Assembly: GCA_026770025.1 (NCBI GenBank)
Contig: JAMXDE010000044.1
Span: 310,001 to 374,000, forward strand
Source: Craspedostauros australis
Taxonomy: Eukaryota; Bacillariophyta; Bacillariophyceae; Mastogloiales; Achnanthaceae
Direction: 5' to 3'
Length of the DNA: 64,000 nucleotides
Part shown: positions 49,297 through 60,529 of the stretch, piece by piece
Layout: each line of letters begins with the position of its first letter
Position numbering within the stretch: the stretch's first letter is position 1
Position numbers and translations under genes: made by a program
Notes under the pieces: generated by a model
What the model was told of the DNA's origin: nothing
Seen by the model: the letters and a program-made list of their open reading frames with translations, nothing else
Database searches by the model: none

Positions 49297-51366
49297 TCAC
49301 AGAGCACTCTCATCAATTGGGCGCTGCGGCAGCAGAGTCACGAATCGCACCGGCTCCTTCACGACCTCCAAATGAAAGCTGCGCACCATCCCGACCGATT
49401 CGCCGGAGTGCTGCAAAGGATAGCCCTGGGAGTTATTTCCCGACACCTGGACGGTCATTTCGGATCCGATCACGTCGACGCAACCGAAGGATTCATCGCG
49501 CATGTCGCGGTAGGTCCCGGCGAAGATGCGGGGGATGTTCCAAAAGCCGCGCAGTGGGTGGATGCGTCCGATGCGGAGGTGAAGTCGCTGAGGGTGGAGG
49601 CAGGCAAATGGGAAAAGGCGCAGCCCGCCACCGTAGTACGGGGCTGTGCCAGCAGCTACGATGCCGGCCTTGCCTTTGTATAGCAGCGTTGGTGGGCTGC
49701 TGCTGCGGCTGCTTTGCGTCGACGTTCCTGCAACACTACTGGAGGTCTGCGATTCGGTTCCGTGCGAGTAAGCATTGCCCACGCGTCTCGCCACGTCTCC
49801 ACGCCGATGATCGATCCAGACGGCAGTCTGAGGGGAAAGCGTCGTGATTTCCACCTGTATTTCATGCGCCTGACGTGCGATGCACTTGGGCAGCGTGCGA
49901 GTGACCAAGGCCACGCAGTATCCACCCACGCTGCTCAACGACTTCTTCACGAAACCTGGCAGCAGCCGTTTGCGTTGCCTCGTCCATCGTTGAATGTCCT
50001 TGAAGTCTTGCAACATCAAGGAATCGAACCCCACGCCAGCGAAGAATGCCAGCTCTTGCATCTCATTGGTCACTGTCTGTGTGGCAGTTGGGTTGTTGTT
50101 GCTGTTGTTGGAAGTGGAATCATTAGGGGACGCCTCATTTTCTGCCGCATCGTTTTCCGTCTGTGTCGTTGTTGTGGTGGTGACCTGCATGACGTGCAGA
50201 TCGACAATGTCACAATCCAAAACCGCCTGTTCTTCCAGGATGCTGGTCTGCATGCTCTCGCCGATCTGCCGCAGCCTTTTGATGGTCGTTGCGAGCTGCC
50301 TGCGTTTGCTGCGGAACAGGTTGCGTATCCTCCGCAGCTTGCTTGGTTTATCGCCGTGCAGTGGCGCGACGGCGCCCGCCACTGATCCTGCGCCGTTGCC
50401 CGTGCCCAGCGGTATGTACCCGATGAATGGCATCTGGCGCAGCGCAGTCTCTGTGGATACATATTCGTTCAGCGATGACGACGCGGACGACGCCGATGAT
50501 TGCTGAATTGCCGTGGTGAGATGATTGATGATGGCCGTCAACGTGCCATCGCCGCCCACGGGAATGACGACTTTAGGGTTCCGCTGCACGATCTTGGCTG
50601 CGGCGATCTTTGCTTCTTCGTTGGAGGTGGTGAGGTAGACATTTTCCGCGCCAAGAATCTCCTGGCACATCGGGACCAAGTCGGTAGTGACCTGCCGCGC
50701 GTTAACGTTGAGCACGATGACGGCCGGTGGAGAACTGGTGGAGGATTGCGAGGATGCCAAAGATTGAGACGACTCCGTTGGACGAGGTTCATCCACAGCA
50801 GGGCTCGAACCTAATTGCTTTGTGTCAGCATCCGTCGCTCCGTTGATCCCTTCCGCTTCTGCCAGCGATGATGGCGCATCGTCTTCTTCGGTGCCAGAAT
50901 CCTGAGCCGAAGCTGCTAAGCGCATGGGGCTCCAATCGGATTGATCTGCTTTGCGAGATGCGAATGACATGAATGCCCGATCTGATTTGCGCACATCGAA
51001 TGTGATTGGGAGATTCCCTGTTGACGACCTGCGAGTACTCTGATTCGTTGGCCCTCTCTGGCCCAGCAGCAATGCGTTTGCACCAGGCAGCAGCCAGCTC
51101 GTGGCACTTGAGATGCTCCTGCCGTTGGTGCCGTTGGTGCCGTTGGTGCCACTGGTGCGATGAGAAACGAGGCAGTAAAGAAGCAAGGCCGCAATGAAAG
51201 AGCTCCTGGAAAGCATGGTTGGGATGGCTGTTCGAGATGCGTGCCTTCTCTTGCTTCTGTACTCGTACGTGCGCTGATGTGCGTCCCTTCGCGTTGCCTC
51301 CAAATCTGCCATCATGCCTCCTCTTATCTGTGCCTTCATGGTGCTCTCTCCGTGGGACGATGCCAT
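49297..51366 (-). CDS. Diacylglycerol/sphingosine-type lipid kinase, membrane anchored
   Basis: Lipid kinase of the DAGK-catalytic superfamily, probably phosphorylating diacylglycerol, a sphingoid base or ceramide. Start set at ATG 51366; the frame runs 54 residues further upstream through an AT-rich leader. 689 residues. A hydrophobic segment near residues 52-66 (FIAALLLYCLV) suggests a signal anchor. The nucleotide-binding motifs are VVIPVGGDGTLTAIINHL and, after a gap, YIPLGTGNGAGSVAG; the usual G-T-G-N-D has Gly for the Asp. Two low-complexity insertions (Asn/Thr/Gln-rich and Ser-rich) split the C-terminal lobe, which keeps FAGVGFDS and the PYYGGGLRLFP block typical of the second domain. 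Substrate cannot be told from sequence. Confidence 0.85.
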   Translation of the reverse strand: MASSHGESTMKAQIRGGMMADLEATRRDAHQRTYEYRSKRRHASRTAIPTMLSRSSFIAALLLYCLVSHRTSGTNGTNGTNGRSISSATSWLLPGANALLLGQRGPTNQSTRRSSTGNLPITFDVRKSDRAFMSFASRKADQSDWSPMRLAASAQDSGTEEDDAPSSLAEAEGINGATDADTKQLGSSPAVDEPRPTESSQSLASSQSSTSSPPAVIVLNVNARQVTTDLVPMCQEILGAENVYLTTSNEEAKIAAAKIVQRNPKVVIPVGGDGTLTAIINHLTTAIQQSSASSASSSLNEYVSTETALRQMPFIGYIPLGTGNGAGSVAGAVAPLHGDKPSKLRRIRNLFRSKRRQLATTIKRLRQIGESMQTSILEEQAVLDCDIVDLHVMQVTTTTTTQTENDAAENEASPNDSTSNNSNNNPTATQTVTNEMQELAFFAGVGFDSLMLQDFKDIQRWTRQRKRLLPGFVKKSLSSVGGYCVALVTRTLPKCIARQAHEIQVEITTLSPQTAVWIDHRRGDVARRVGNAYSHGTESQTSSSVAGTSTQSSRSSSPPTLLYKGKAGIVAAGTAPYYGGGLRLFPFACLHPQRLHLRIGRIHPLRGFWNIPRIFAGTYRDMRDESFGCVDVIGSEMTVQVSGNNSQGYPLQHSGESVGMVRSFHLEVVKEPVRFVTLLPQRPIDESAL

Positions 51367-52221
51367 CGTGTCTTCCACGGTGCTTGCAATTGTATTATTA
51401 TATAATATTCTATATGCGTAGATTCGTCGTCCTACGCGCAAAAGAGCAGAGTGTGTAACAGTAGTTGTATAATACGATAAATGACTGCTGGTCGGCGCCA
51501 ATGAAGATTGGTGTGCATCGCGTTGCATTCGATCGCATTGGTTTGTGCAGGACTTCCGTTCACAAGCGTACGACTAGTCGTACCTGTTTGTACGATCGCG
51601 ACCAGTTACCGTGTCGACGTGATTCCTCACATCTGATGTCCCAGAGTTTCGGGAATGTCCATGGTTATGGTTGTCCCCTTGTTTGTGTGTTCCTCTCATT
51701 AATTTTTGTTGGCCACAGGAGGCAGAAATTGATGCTTCACGGATGGTTGGACGGACGGGAAACGAACACAAAGATACCATCGAGCGTTTCTTCGTGTGTT
51801 GTCGTTGTTGTCCCAGCCGGAGATGATGATGATGCTGTTGTTGTTGTTGGAGAGGCACGAGCAATGGCAACAACCGCTACACTTGATCACGCATACTCGT
51901 ACATAATACCTGCAAGCAGCTGCGGCGAAGTACATCGAGGCTGCTTCAGCCTTGCTTCAGTATTCATCATGCATGGTTTTATGCACTACAATGCATGGTA
52001 TTATATTATAGAATATAATACTTTTCTCTACTCTCTCTAGGTTTGTACTTTAATGGCACGAATACTCGTGCAGCGATGCTTTGCGGTAGATTCGTGTTGC
52101 TGTCTTTGGGGATGAGCGCGACGAGGGGTGCTGCGGGGACAAGGGCCAGCACATGTGCATGGGGCTTCCGAATGGATGAGCTTCGGCTTCTCTTCTATCA
52201 TACAATCCGCTTTCTGCAACT
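51367..52221. other. Intergenic region with AT palindromes
   Basis: Contains the lipid-kinase 5' leader with an AT island (51390-51417) and a near-perfect palindrome GTATTATATTATAGAATATA (51998-52021). No gene supported. Confidence 0.5.
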
Positions 52222-53881
52222 TCATCTGGGCGGTCCCGTGGAGAATGATTGCATGGACGGATGGAAGGGCCTCGGCTCGAAGAGGCCTATGCTGCAGAAG
52301 ATTGGAGAAACGCAGTCCTGTTGCCCTTCCTGTTGTTGCTGTTGCTGCCGCAGTTCCTCCATCTGCTTGCGATCGACTGTCAAGAAGCGGCGCTTGCGGA
52401 CGGCCACACCCGGCGGAGTCACGATGACCGTCATGGCAGAGCTGCTGTTGCACTTGCGCTTGCTCTTGTCGTTCTGCACTTGTGTCACTCCCAGCTGAGG
52501 TGTCTGGTGATTGGCACGTGATCTGGTCGAGCCGAAGTTGTTGCCGTCGCGCTGGTCGAATTGCGGACATCTTCTGTTGGGCAAATGGCGACGATCTCCC
52601 ACCACATCCATGCCTGGAGTCGTAAATCTGATGGGTTCCTTTCTGTCAGATGCACCAATGTCAATTGGTGGCTGAAGGAATGTGCTGGATCGCATCGCTT
52701 GCGAGGGTGATAGCAGTATCGACCTCGATCTACCTCGTGCTGCTGTTGACGTTAACGAATCCGTACCTACCTGCTCCTGCGCATCATCCGAAGTCGGAGA
52801 TACCATCATCCCCCCGTTGATGCTTTCAACGCGCTCCTGTGATTTCCTGTTGCCTTGGTGGTCACGCCTTTCGCCTCCATCATGCGCGCATGCGCATGCA
52901 GATGAAAATGCATCTGCATCTGTGTCTGCGTAGCCATCAGGGATGATGTTGAGGTCGCTGAGGCTCAAGTCGAGATCGAAGGCGCCTTGCATGGTGCAGA
53001 TAGAGGAGCAGTCCGATGCCCCAGATGGGATATCGTAACATGAATGGTCACTGCCTCTCGGGTCGAAGGAATCCATCCCGACGCAATCGCGGTTGTCTGC
53101 GCTCTGCGAGAAGAGGTCGGGGTTGGACCAAACCGTGTGGTCCGAAGAGCTTGTCAGCGGTGCATCGTCCGGATTCTCTTTGGTGGAGCTCACCGAGGAG
53201 GCTTCCGCGGTCTTGTGCCTTGGCGTGGTTGTGAGATCTATTTCGACAGTGCAGGCACCTCCCTTGGACTTGGTGGCTCTTGTGAACGCGCCCTTCACCT
53301 TTACGCGCTTCATGTTCTTCACTAGGTCCAGCCGTCCGCGCACGAATGATTCATGCGTATCTATGAATATGAATATAAACAGGGACATGGATACGGATAT
53401 AAATTCGAATATGAATGAAATACGCAAGCATGAAAGGGGGCGTGAGATGCATGTGAGGAGAGTAAGGATGAATGTAAAGATGAATAGATGAGCAAACCGG
53501 ATAATCGAACAACCTATGAGTAGCAGTGGGACGAGTATCGAGCGTGTGGTCCAGCTGCTGCTCTCTCTCTCTCAACTTGTTCCGTATGCACGAGTAGCAT
53601 CCAGTCATCGCGGCATCACCATGTGTCTTAGACTTACATGCCCCTCGATCTTCACCCTGCTGCACGCAGAAGAAGCCCCACAAGTTGAGCTGTCGGATGA
53701 AGCTCTTGTACCGGGTTTGGCGCGCGTACTGTGGCAGGACGCGAGTCATGAAGGCATCCTTGTCGTGAACCCTGAAGGAGCAATTAGAGGCACTCCAGGA
53801 AATGATACTCTGCAACCCGGCCTCGTTCGTTTCGGAGAGTATTCGGTGCAAGAGCAGCGGGAATGTCTCGCGCCGGCCCAT
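52222..53881 (-). CDS. Heat-shock transcription factor (two exons)
   Basis: DNA-binding regulator of the HSF family, which is expanded in diatoms. Exons 53881-53638 and 53360-52222, intron 277 bp (GTAAGT...ATAG), 460 residues; the join restores the domain as EDRGA-Y-THESFVRGR. The winged-helix domain covers about residues 7-105: TFPLLLHRIL, IISWSASNCSFRVHD, the recognition helix YKSFIRQLNLWGF, and FVRGRLDLVKNMKRVKVKG. After it I see no clear hydrophobic heptad array (HR-A/B) for trimerisation. The remaining 350 residues are polar, Ser/Asp-rich, with a short acidic-hydrophobic patch (DLDLSLSDLNII) that could be an activation motif, a basic patch (VRKRRFL) and a Gln run near the end. The HSF family assignment is firm; the oligomeric state is not. 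Confidence 0.92.
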
Positions 53882-56800
53882 TTTGGTAGTGATGCTTGGT
53901 TGGTTGGGGACCGTTCTTCGCTACTGCAGGGTCGATCTCCTCTTCTGTGGCATCCCAGCTTCCCGGTTTCGAGGAGAGTGCCGATGATTCTGGAGGATGA
54001 CAGGTAGAGTATGAGTACGAGTTTGCGCAATCTTGTGACCCGTCGGTTGCTTCCGTTCGTTCTTTGCCTGTGTGTGGCTTTGCCACTCGCTGAAAGCGCT
54101 ACGCGGTGGTGATTTGCGGCTCGTTTGGTAGAGGGGTATCAAAGCCCACTCCTCGGCTCTATAGGAAGCTGTCCTGCTTTGATGCTATGCTGCTTGTTCA
54201 GTCTTGAACGATGCAGTGATGGATGCAGTTTGGTACTCTTTGATAATGTTGGGATGCGGGCATGTATAATATGTATCCGTCCCTCCTTTTGCAGCTTCTT
54301 CGTTTGTGTGTTTTATTGAGGAACGGCGAGCCCTTTCCGCGTTTCATTCCACTCTGATGGAGTATTCGTATGGTGCGCTGGTAGAGATTGTGCCTCGGCA
54401 GTCGAGTTGGGACTTTGGTTTTGCCGGTTCGACGAGATTTGGGTTGGTCCTCGCTGAGGATGGGTGGGAAAGTTGCTTGTGGTTCGGTGGCGTCTTCGTG
54501 CGTGCTCGTACGATGTGGTGACAGAGGAGCGGCTAAAAGCGGCTGCAATTGTCGTGACCTCATCATGGGTGTTGGCAATCATGACCCCTCTCTCAGTGAC
54601 CGCCATCACGAGCATCGCCATCTGCGTCACTCAGGCAACGCGTTCACCCGCCATCGCCACTCTTGCAATTATCCATCGGTTTGTCCGAACCTCCCGTGTT
54701 GAAAGGAGGCTTGCAAGGGGCATTTCGAAGCCAGCTTTCGGACCTTGTTCGAATGGTGTGTGAGAAGCGTCGTCGAACATGATGCGCCTGACCATGAGTA
54801 CGACCGACTCGTGTGGTATGGTACGGTACCTACGAGTGAAGCGCCGTGCCGTGTGCCGTACCATGCCAGCGCCAGGCAGAGCACAGTGCTTCATGTGGGA
54901 CGGTGGGCACCATGAGGCCTCTGTCCGCGCATTACCGTTCTTGTTGCGCACGATGACCATTCCATGGCCATGCGCGGATTCTAAAAGCAGAGCACCAAAG
55001 TGCGTCACCCTTTTCCCTCCATTTGGTTGATGTTCCACTGTTGGGCTCCAAAACCCGAACATACTCTTCGCTCCCTGCTGTCGGCTCTCTGCTCCATCGT
55101 GAATCGGTACCGGAATGCTGTCCCTTGTTCGGTGCAGGTACGAGGAGATGGACACAAGGCAACGTAGCGATTTCCATCCCGATCTCGTTCACACATCCGA
55201 ACCTTTTCATCTCTGTTGGACACGAAAGTCTGGGTGCGAATTGATAGTTGAGCGCAAGAAGTACTTCCAATGCAACTATGCTCGACATTGCATGTGTTCC
55301 TTTCCTTCAGAAATCACGGACAATGTGATGTCATGTGAGACAAACGAGAAGCTTGCATGTTCTTTGATTGCATTTGTTTTGCGTTTCTGCTTTTGGTTGT
55401 ACCCCCTGCTGCTGTTGCTGCTGATGTGGATGATACTGTGTTCGCATCTCTTCCCGCCTCTGTGTTGCTTCCGCAGTCCACCGAAGCGACAGGCACAAGG
55501 AGAGCAGCCGAATGAATACCGCGTGATCGAACGTAGTACACTTTGAAGCGAAGGGTTGAGGAAAACCATCAGTGGACCGATAGGGACTGTTGGGTGTAGT
55601 GTGTTTCCACACACGCACAAACGCCAATAAGTGAGGGCTTCGGGTTGCGTGCATGTGGTGCTTCTTGTTGCACCACGGCGCTTCTGGGACCGCAATTCTG
55701 GCCAGGGGATGAACGCCCAATTGAGCGCAGATGCTGGGGTGTGGCAGACACGCACGATTCCACAAGCCGGTGACGACTGTCGCAGGCGTCGCAACGGGAC
55801 ACAGAGATGGTTCCATGCGCAGCGCGACGCCCAATGCGATGCCCATCGGTGCTGCTCTGGACCCTTGAGCGGTTCTCTACCCGAGCGCGTTCGCCTGAAG
55901 GAACGAAGAGATGAGGGTGTTTTGTCCGTGAGGTGAACTTTGTTGCTCTTCACCCTGTTCATTCCATTCGTGCTGTTGGAGGCGTCATCGCCATTCAGGC
56001 CAGAGGTTTGGGAAGCGCTATTCATCGCCTGCTCAATTGATATTCGTTGCAGTACCTAATCAGAGCGGTGTGATGGCTTGCAGAGTCGGCACAGCTTCCT
56101 TCCTGTTTGCGTGCCGTCATCTCCATGACTGCATGGTGTTCGCGACAGCTCTTGTCTGCATTGTCACCCCTCATCACCGCCGACACGATCGCTTCGGTGT
56201 CTGGTACTGTTTCGAAAAATACGATCTATGTGTCGGAAATTGTGCGAACTATGTGTCTGCCTATGCATGGGACAAGGCACAACCGCACTGTGGTCGTGGC
56301 GTGCCTCTTGGCATCCTGCACATCAGCATTTCGCTCCGCAAGCGGTACGAGCATTCATGAGCTACGAACTGCGCATGGGCGAAGTGATCCAAATTGGTCC
56401 AGTTTTGGCGCGACACCGATCCAAAACAAAACGTGATCTTGCTTGGCCGAGTTTAAGCCAGTGTATAACGCTAATGTAACGTTCAAATAGCAGTCGAACA
56501 AAGAGTGTCCTGGTTGAATCAGGACTGACAACAAGAGGGCTTAAATAGGCTTATTTATGGAAGAAGCGGTAATTGATATTCTTATGTCATATTATTCACA
56601 CAGGAGTAGCGGCAATATATCAATACCATCTACAACGAGATATGACACATGAGGTACTTCATATCAAGTACTTTCGAAAGCACATCATCACATAGATACC
56701 ACGTATGGGATACCTGTGATAGAAACAGGAGTAACGGTAATATATAAATTACTATCAACTTTCGATGTAGAATTGGAGGCAGCGGCTTTGATAAATTATA

Positions 56801-59800
56801 GTGCAATTACAATTTTCGTTTGCATGTGTTCGACAAATATTGTCCGCCTAAGGCCTACAATGGGAGCTAGATTAGGAGCTCCTTGAGTTTGAAATGTTGC
56901 GCGATGGCTCTCCGCCATTGGCGTGTGGATCATGACGAACCAAGAGGGGCTTGTGAACGGGGTAGTCTTGCGACATTGACACTCTACCCACCATACATCT
57001 TGCCTCAATAATGTGCTTGCCATGTGTTACTTCAATGATCTTTGACTCTGCTCGATTTTACTCCGTTGTAGTGCTACTCTTGCGCAAAGGGGACTTGATC
57101 AACCTCTTCGGGCACAGCACAGCTGCTCCGTCGTGCATACTATAGTTGTGCGAGTAGACGCTGCGCCACATGTGGCCGTGCATCAGAACCGTTCGAGATA
57201 CTGGGCACACATCTCGCCCCGAGAATGGACCGGGACGCTTTGATTTGGATCGAGCACAGCCGAGCGTGACGAAGAGCAGGAAGCCAAACCACAAGAACCT
57301 CGTGCATGGGGGCGTTGCTTGTGGAACGCAGTGGCAGAGGCGTCCTCAGCCGGCAAGGAGGCGACGGCTTCCGGATACGGCTATTAGTGACCTCCTCGTT
57401 TGCATTGCGTGTGCCAGAAACCCCGACAGAGGTTGTAGGAAGAGTTGATGTGGTGGTAGCAGGTAGAAACAATGGGATGTGATGTTGCCTTCGCTTGGAT
57501 TGGCGCCACCATTGTCACTTGATGAGACAATGTGAAGAGGTACAACATGTCACAGAGAAAGAACACCGAAGCGGAGCATTGACAAACTGGGAGAAGGAAG
57601 ACGTTGACGCATCCTCACGTCCGCACGTCCTCGCATTCTCGCAGGTGAACGACCATGCCCATGCCGATTCACTGCGCAACACTCACGCGCGCACGTGATT
57701 GTACGTACCGTGGGCATCAATCTGAGTTGGGACACCACTACCACCGTACCGTACCGTTCTCGTACGGTGCCGACGGTAGTCGTTCTTACCACATGGTGTT
57801 CCAATTCCACTTCTGTCTCAAGAGAGAGAGATCGGAAGGTACTTCAATGTCATGCCTTGCTCCCATGCGCAGGTATGATGGTTGCCAGGGAGGAGGCGCG
57901 TGCCTCATTGGCTTCCTGGTTCGTTCTCGTTGTGGGGAGTTTCTGTTCGCTGGCCGTAGTGGTATCTTGTGAACCTCTCGCCGTTTCTCGAAAATGGATA
58001 TGAACTTCGGAACACGCCACGAGTATTCGTAGGCAGAGCACCTGCGCCGCAGCGCTGTCCTTTTGGTGTTTGATGCTGTGGTACCGGCATGCTCTCAAGC
58101 CACTCGTGGACTCCTGTCCGCCTCCCAACGTCACTGCCTATTGTTGGATGTTGGGTTTGTTCCTGTGGATGTCTGTGGCGCGACTGTTGTCGTCGTCAAT
58201 GCCGAGAGAGATGTACATTTCATTTCCAATCACGAGGACTTGCACATCGGCTTCGTTCTAATCCGGTTCGTTGCGGTGGTTGAGGAGAATCTTGCGCTAC
58301 TGCCTCCAAGTGAGGATGTATCATCGCATGGTAGATCGTACGAGGCAGGCAGTTGACAAGATGTGAAGTGCCGGCGTCTGTATGGGTATGGCACCAATGC
58401 TCGCACGCTGGGAGGAGTCGTGTGGTAGTTGCAGAGCGTGGATCCACACGGCAGGCTGCTGGATTGACAGAACCTCTTTCTGAACACTTGATTCATCTTG
58501 CGGCATCATGTGTTGGCTGAAGCACGGGCGTGAGAGTGGATCGTACGATGCCGCACCCGTAGCTCGTGGCTTGTTCATCATGAACATCGATTGTCGGATG
58601 GAGCAAGAGATCCGAGAAATCGAGGTTGTGAACTTATCTGTTGATGCACACGTCTGCCCCTGTCGTGATCGTGGCAACTTTTGATACTCGTGAGGGGAAC
58701 ATCGTGATTTGGAGTACGCATAATTGTTTGATGCAGAGGGCAGGAAGCAAACGAACTGTTGTTGTGTTTCTGGAGTTCATGTGGAAGTTGTTAAATTGTT
58801 TCTTTTTGCAATTGAGATCTATTGCAAGGAACAAGAACCTCGATATTCGGCAATTGTGAATTTACCGCAAACTACATGGCTCGTCGAGTGGAAGCAGAAG
58901 GAAGAAATGAGGAAAGAAGAGGAACAAGTCACACGAACAGAGATGAGACGAAACGTAGAAAGGACGCTCCCACGAAGAATCCAAGGAGCCGATTTGTCTC
59001 TGCACCCACCCGAAAAGGAAGGCAAGGGGAGATGTGACAGCGCGGCGGTTAACAACCACAACATTAATGTGGACATCACCATCACCATCAACATCACTGC
59101 GAATGTGAACATCGCCCAGAACAAAAACAGGAGCTTGGTGGGAGGAAGAAGATCTGCGCGCAGAGAGAACAAGAGAGTGAGGAGGTGTGAAAGTGTGTGT
59201 GTGTGAGAGAGAGAAAGAGAGAGCCGGCGGCAGACTTTCTGCCTCAACAGGTATTATAGTTTGATTCATCGAGGAGTTCGGAATGCGAAGAATCGATAGG
59301 AACAGCAGAAGCACAACCCGCCCACATGTTTCTCGAAGTGAATCGCCACCATCGCAATCGTCATCTGCAATCAAAGTGAACTGCACAAAGCACCAAAGAG
59401 CCACCGAGTTGGCTCAAACATCACAAAACAACAACAACAACAACAAGTGGTCGACTCTTCCGAAGAACAGTGTAAACGAGTACCAATAGATTGGAGAGCA
59501 CCCCCACGCGCACTACCAGTCCCATTCTCGTGGCGGTTCGTCCCTGCGCGATTGGAACGAAAATCGGCAAACACGGTGGCTAAGCCCTCCAAACCTCCCC
59601 ACACCCTCCCGGCGAAATTGGTTGCGTGTTCTGTACGGGGCCACAAGGGGGCAGATCGTACCCGTATTAGTATTGAGCACGGACAAAAAGACTCGCAGAG
59701 GACACTGCGAAGGCAAACGCGGAGACTGTTTCGTTAAGTTTTTCTGCTGTCGTCACGGCAGTGACGATTGCGCGTGCGGAATATCCCAAACACCGAACAC

Positions 59801-60529
59801 AAGGGGCGAATCTGTGCCACAACCAAAACGAGGCAATCATCCGTGTTGCTGCTGCTGTTGTTGTGTGGACAGAACCAAACCCACTCATCCACTCATGCAC
59901 ACAACCATACAACCATACAACCATACAACCAGACGGAGTAACCACGCACAGCACCCGTATCGCGACATCAATTGAAGGCGATTGCTTGTGGAGTCGCATC
60001 CAAGAGTTGAGCAGGGCAGAAGGAGAGAGAGCATCACAGCATAGAGTAGGCCGCAGTCCATCGCTCTCAATCATCACCATCTGCCTCCTCCATCAGAGCA
60101 CCTGTTGATCCAAAGCAGGCTCCGAGATTCGCACAGCAAGAACAACGACAAACACAGGCAGAATCCAAAAAAGGAACAAAAAGGCACTGTTTGCGATTTG
60201 GACAGCTGCGCATCTCGTGAAACAGCAGCATCCGCAATCGGCCAGCCAGGGCAGACAGGGAAGGCAAAAGCGGGAACCTGCTCCCAACCGACGCCTTCAC
60301 CAACGGCAAGAGCTTTGGCAGGCGAAGGGCGCACTCCTATCAACTGCTTTCATCTCATCTGGTACTTCCAACTCATATCATATCAACGAATTCGAAACTC
60401 AACGAATTCGAAAGTCGTTGGTTGTGCTTGTCAGCTGTGCTTGTGAGCTGTGCTGTGCTGTGCTGTGGTACTATACCTACACAATCACACGTACACAATC
60501 ACTCTCCAATCACTGCGACAACAGCAAGA
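53882..60529. other. 6.6-kb region without a supported gene
   Basis: Many short frames on both strands, none reaching convincing length or family similarity. Some plus-strand pieces have hydrophobic, membrane-like runs (for example WLYPLLLLLLMWMILCSHL near 55395-55450, and CVTQATRSPAIATLAII near 54620-54670), which may be remnants of a decayed or heavily split membrane-protein gene. The segment 56480-56800 is AT-rich and holds an imperfect repeat. Poly-pyrimidine and GA microsatellites (59205-59225) occur at the right. Confidence 0.4.
56600..56761. repeat. Imperfect direct repeat in AT-rich patch
   Basis: A block starting ACAGGAGTAGCGGCAATATA (about 56600) recurs with a few changes as ACAGGAGTAACGGTAATATA (about 56728). 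Each is followed by an AT-rich tail ending in TCTACAAC or TATCAACT. Origin unknown. Confidence 0.6.

Noticed and set aside
49714-50506. Plus-strand frames opposite the lipid kinase
   Set aside because: Shadows; the minus strand has GGDGT and GTGN motifs.
55276-56025. 249-residue minus-strand frame in the gene-poor region
   Set aside because: Cys/Arg/Ser-rich composition without any motif; hydrophobic runs fit better on the plus strand; no start context.
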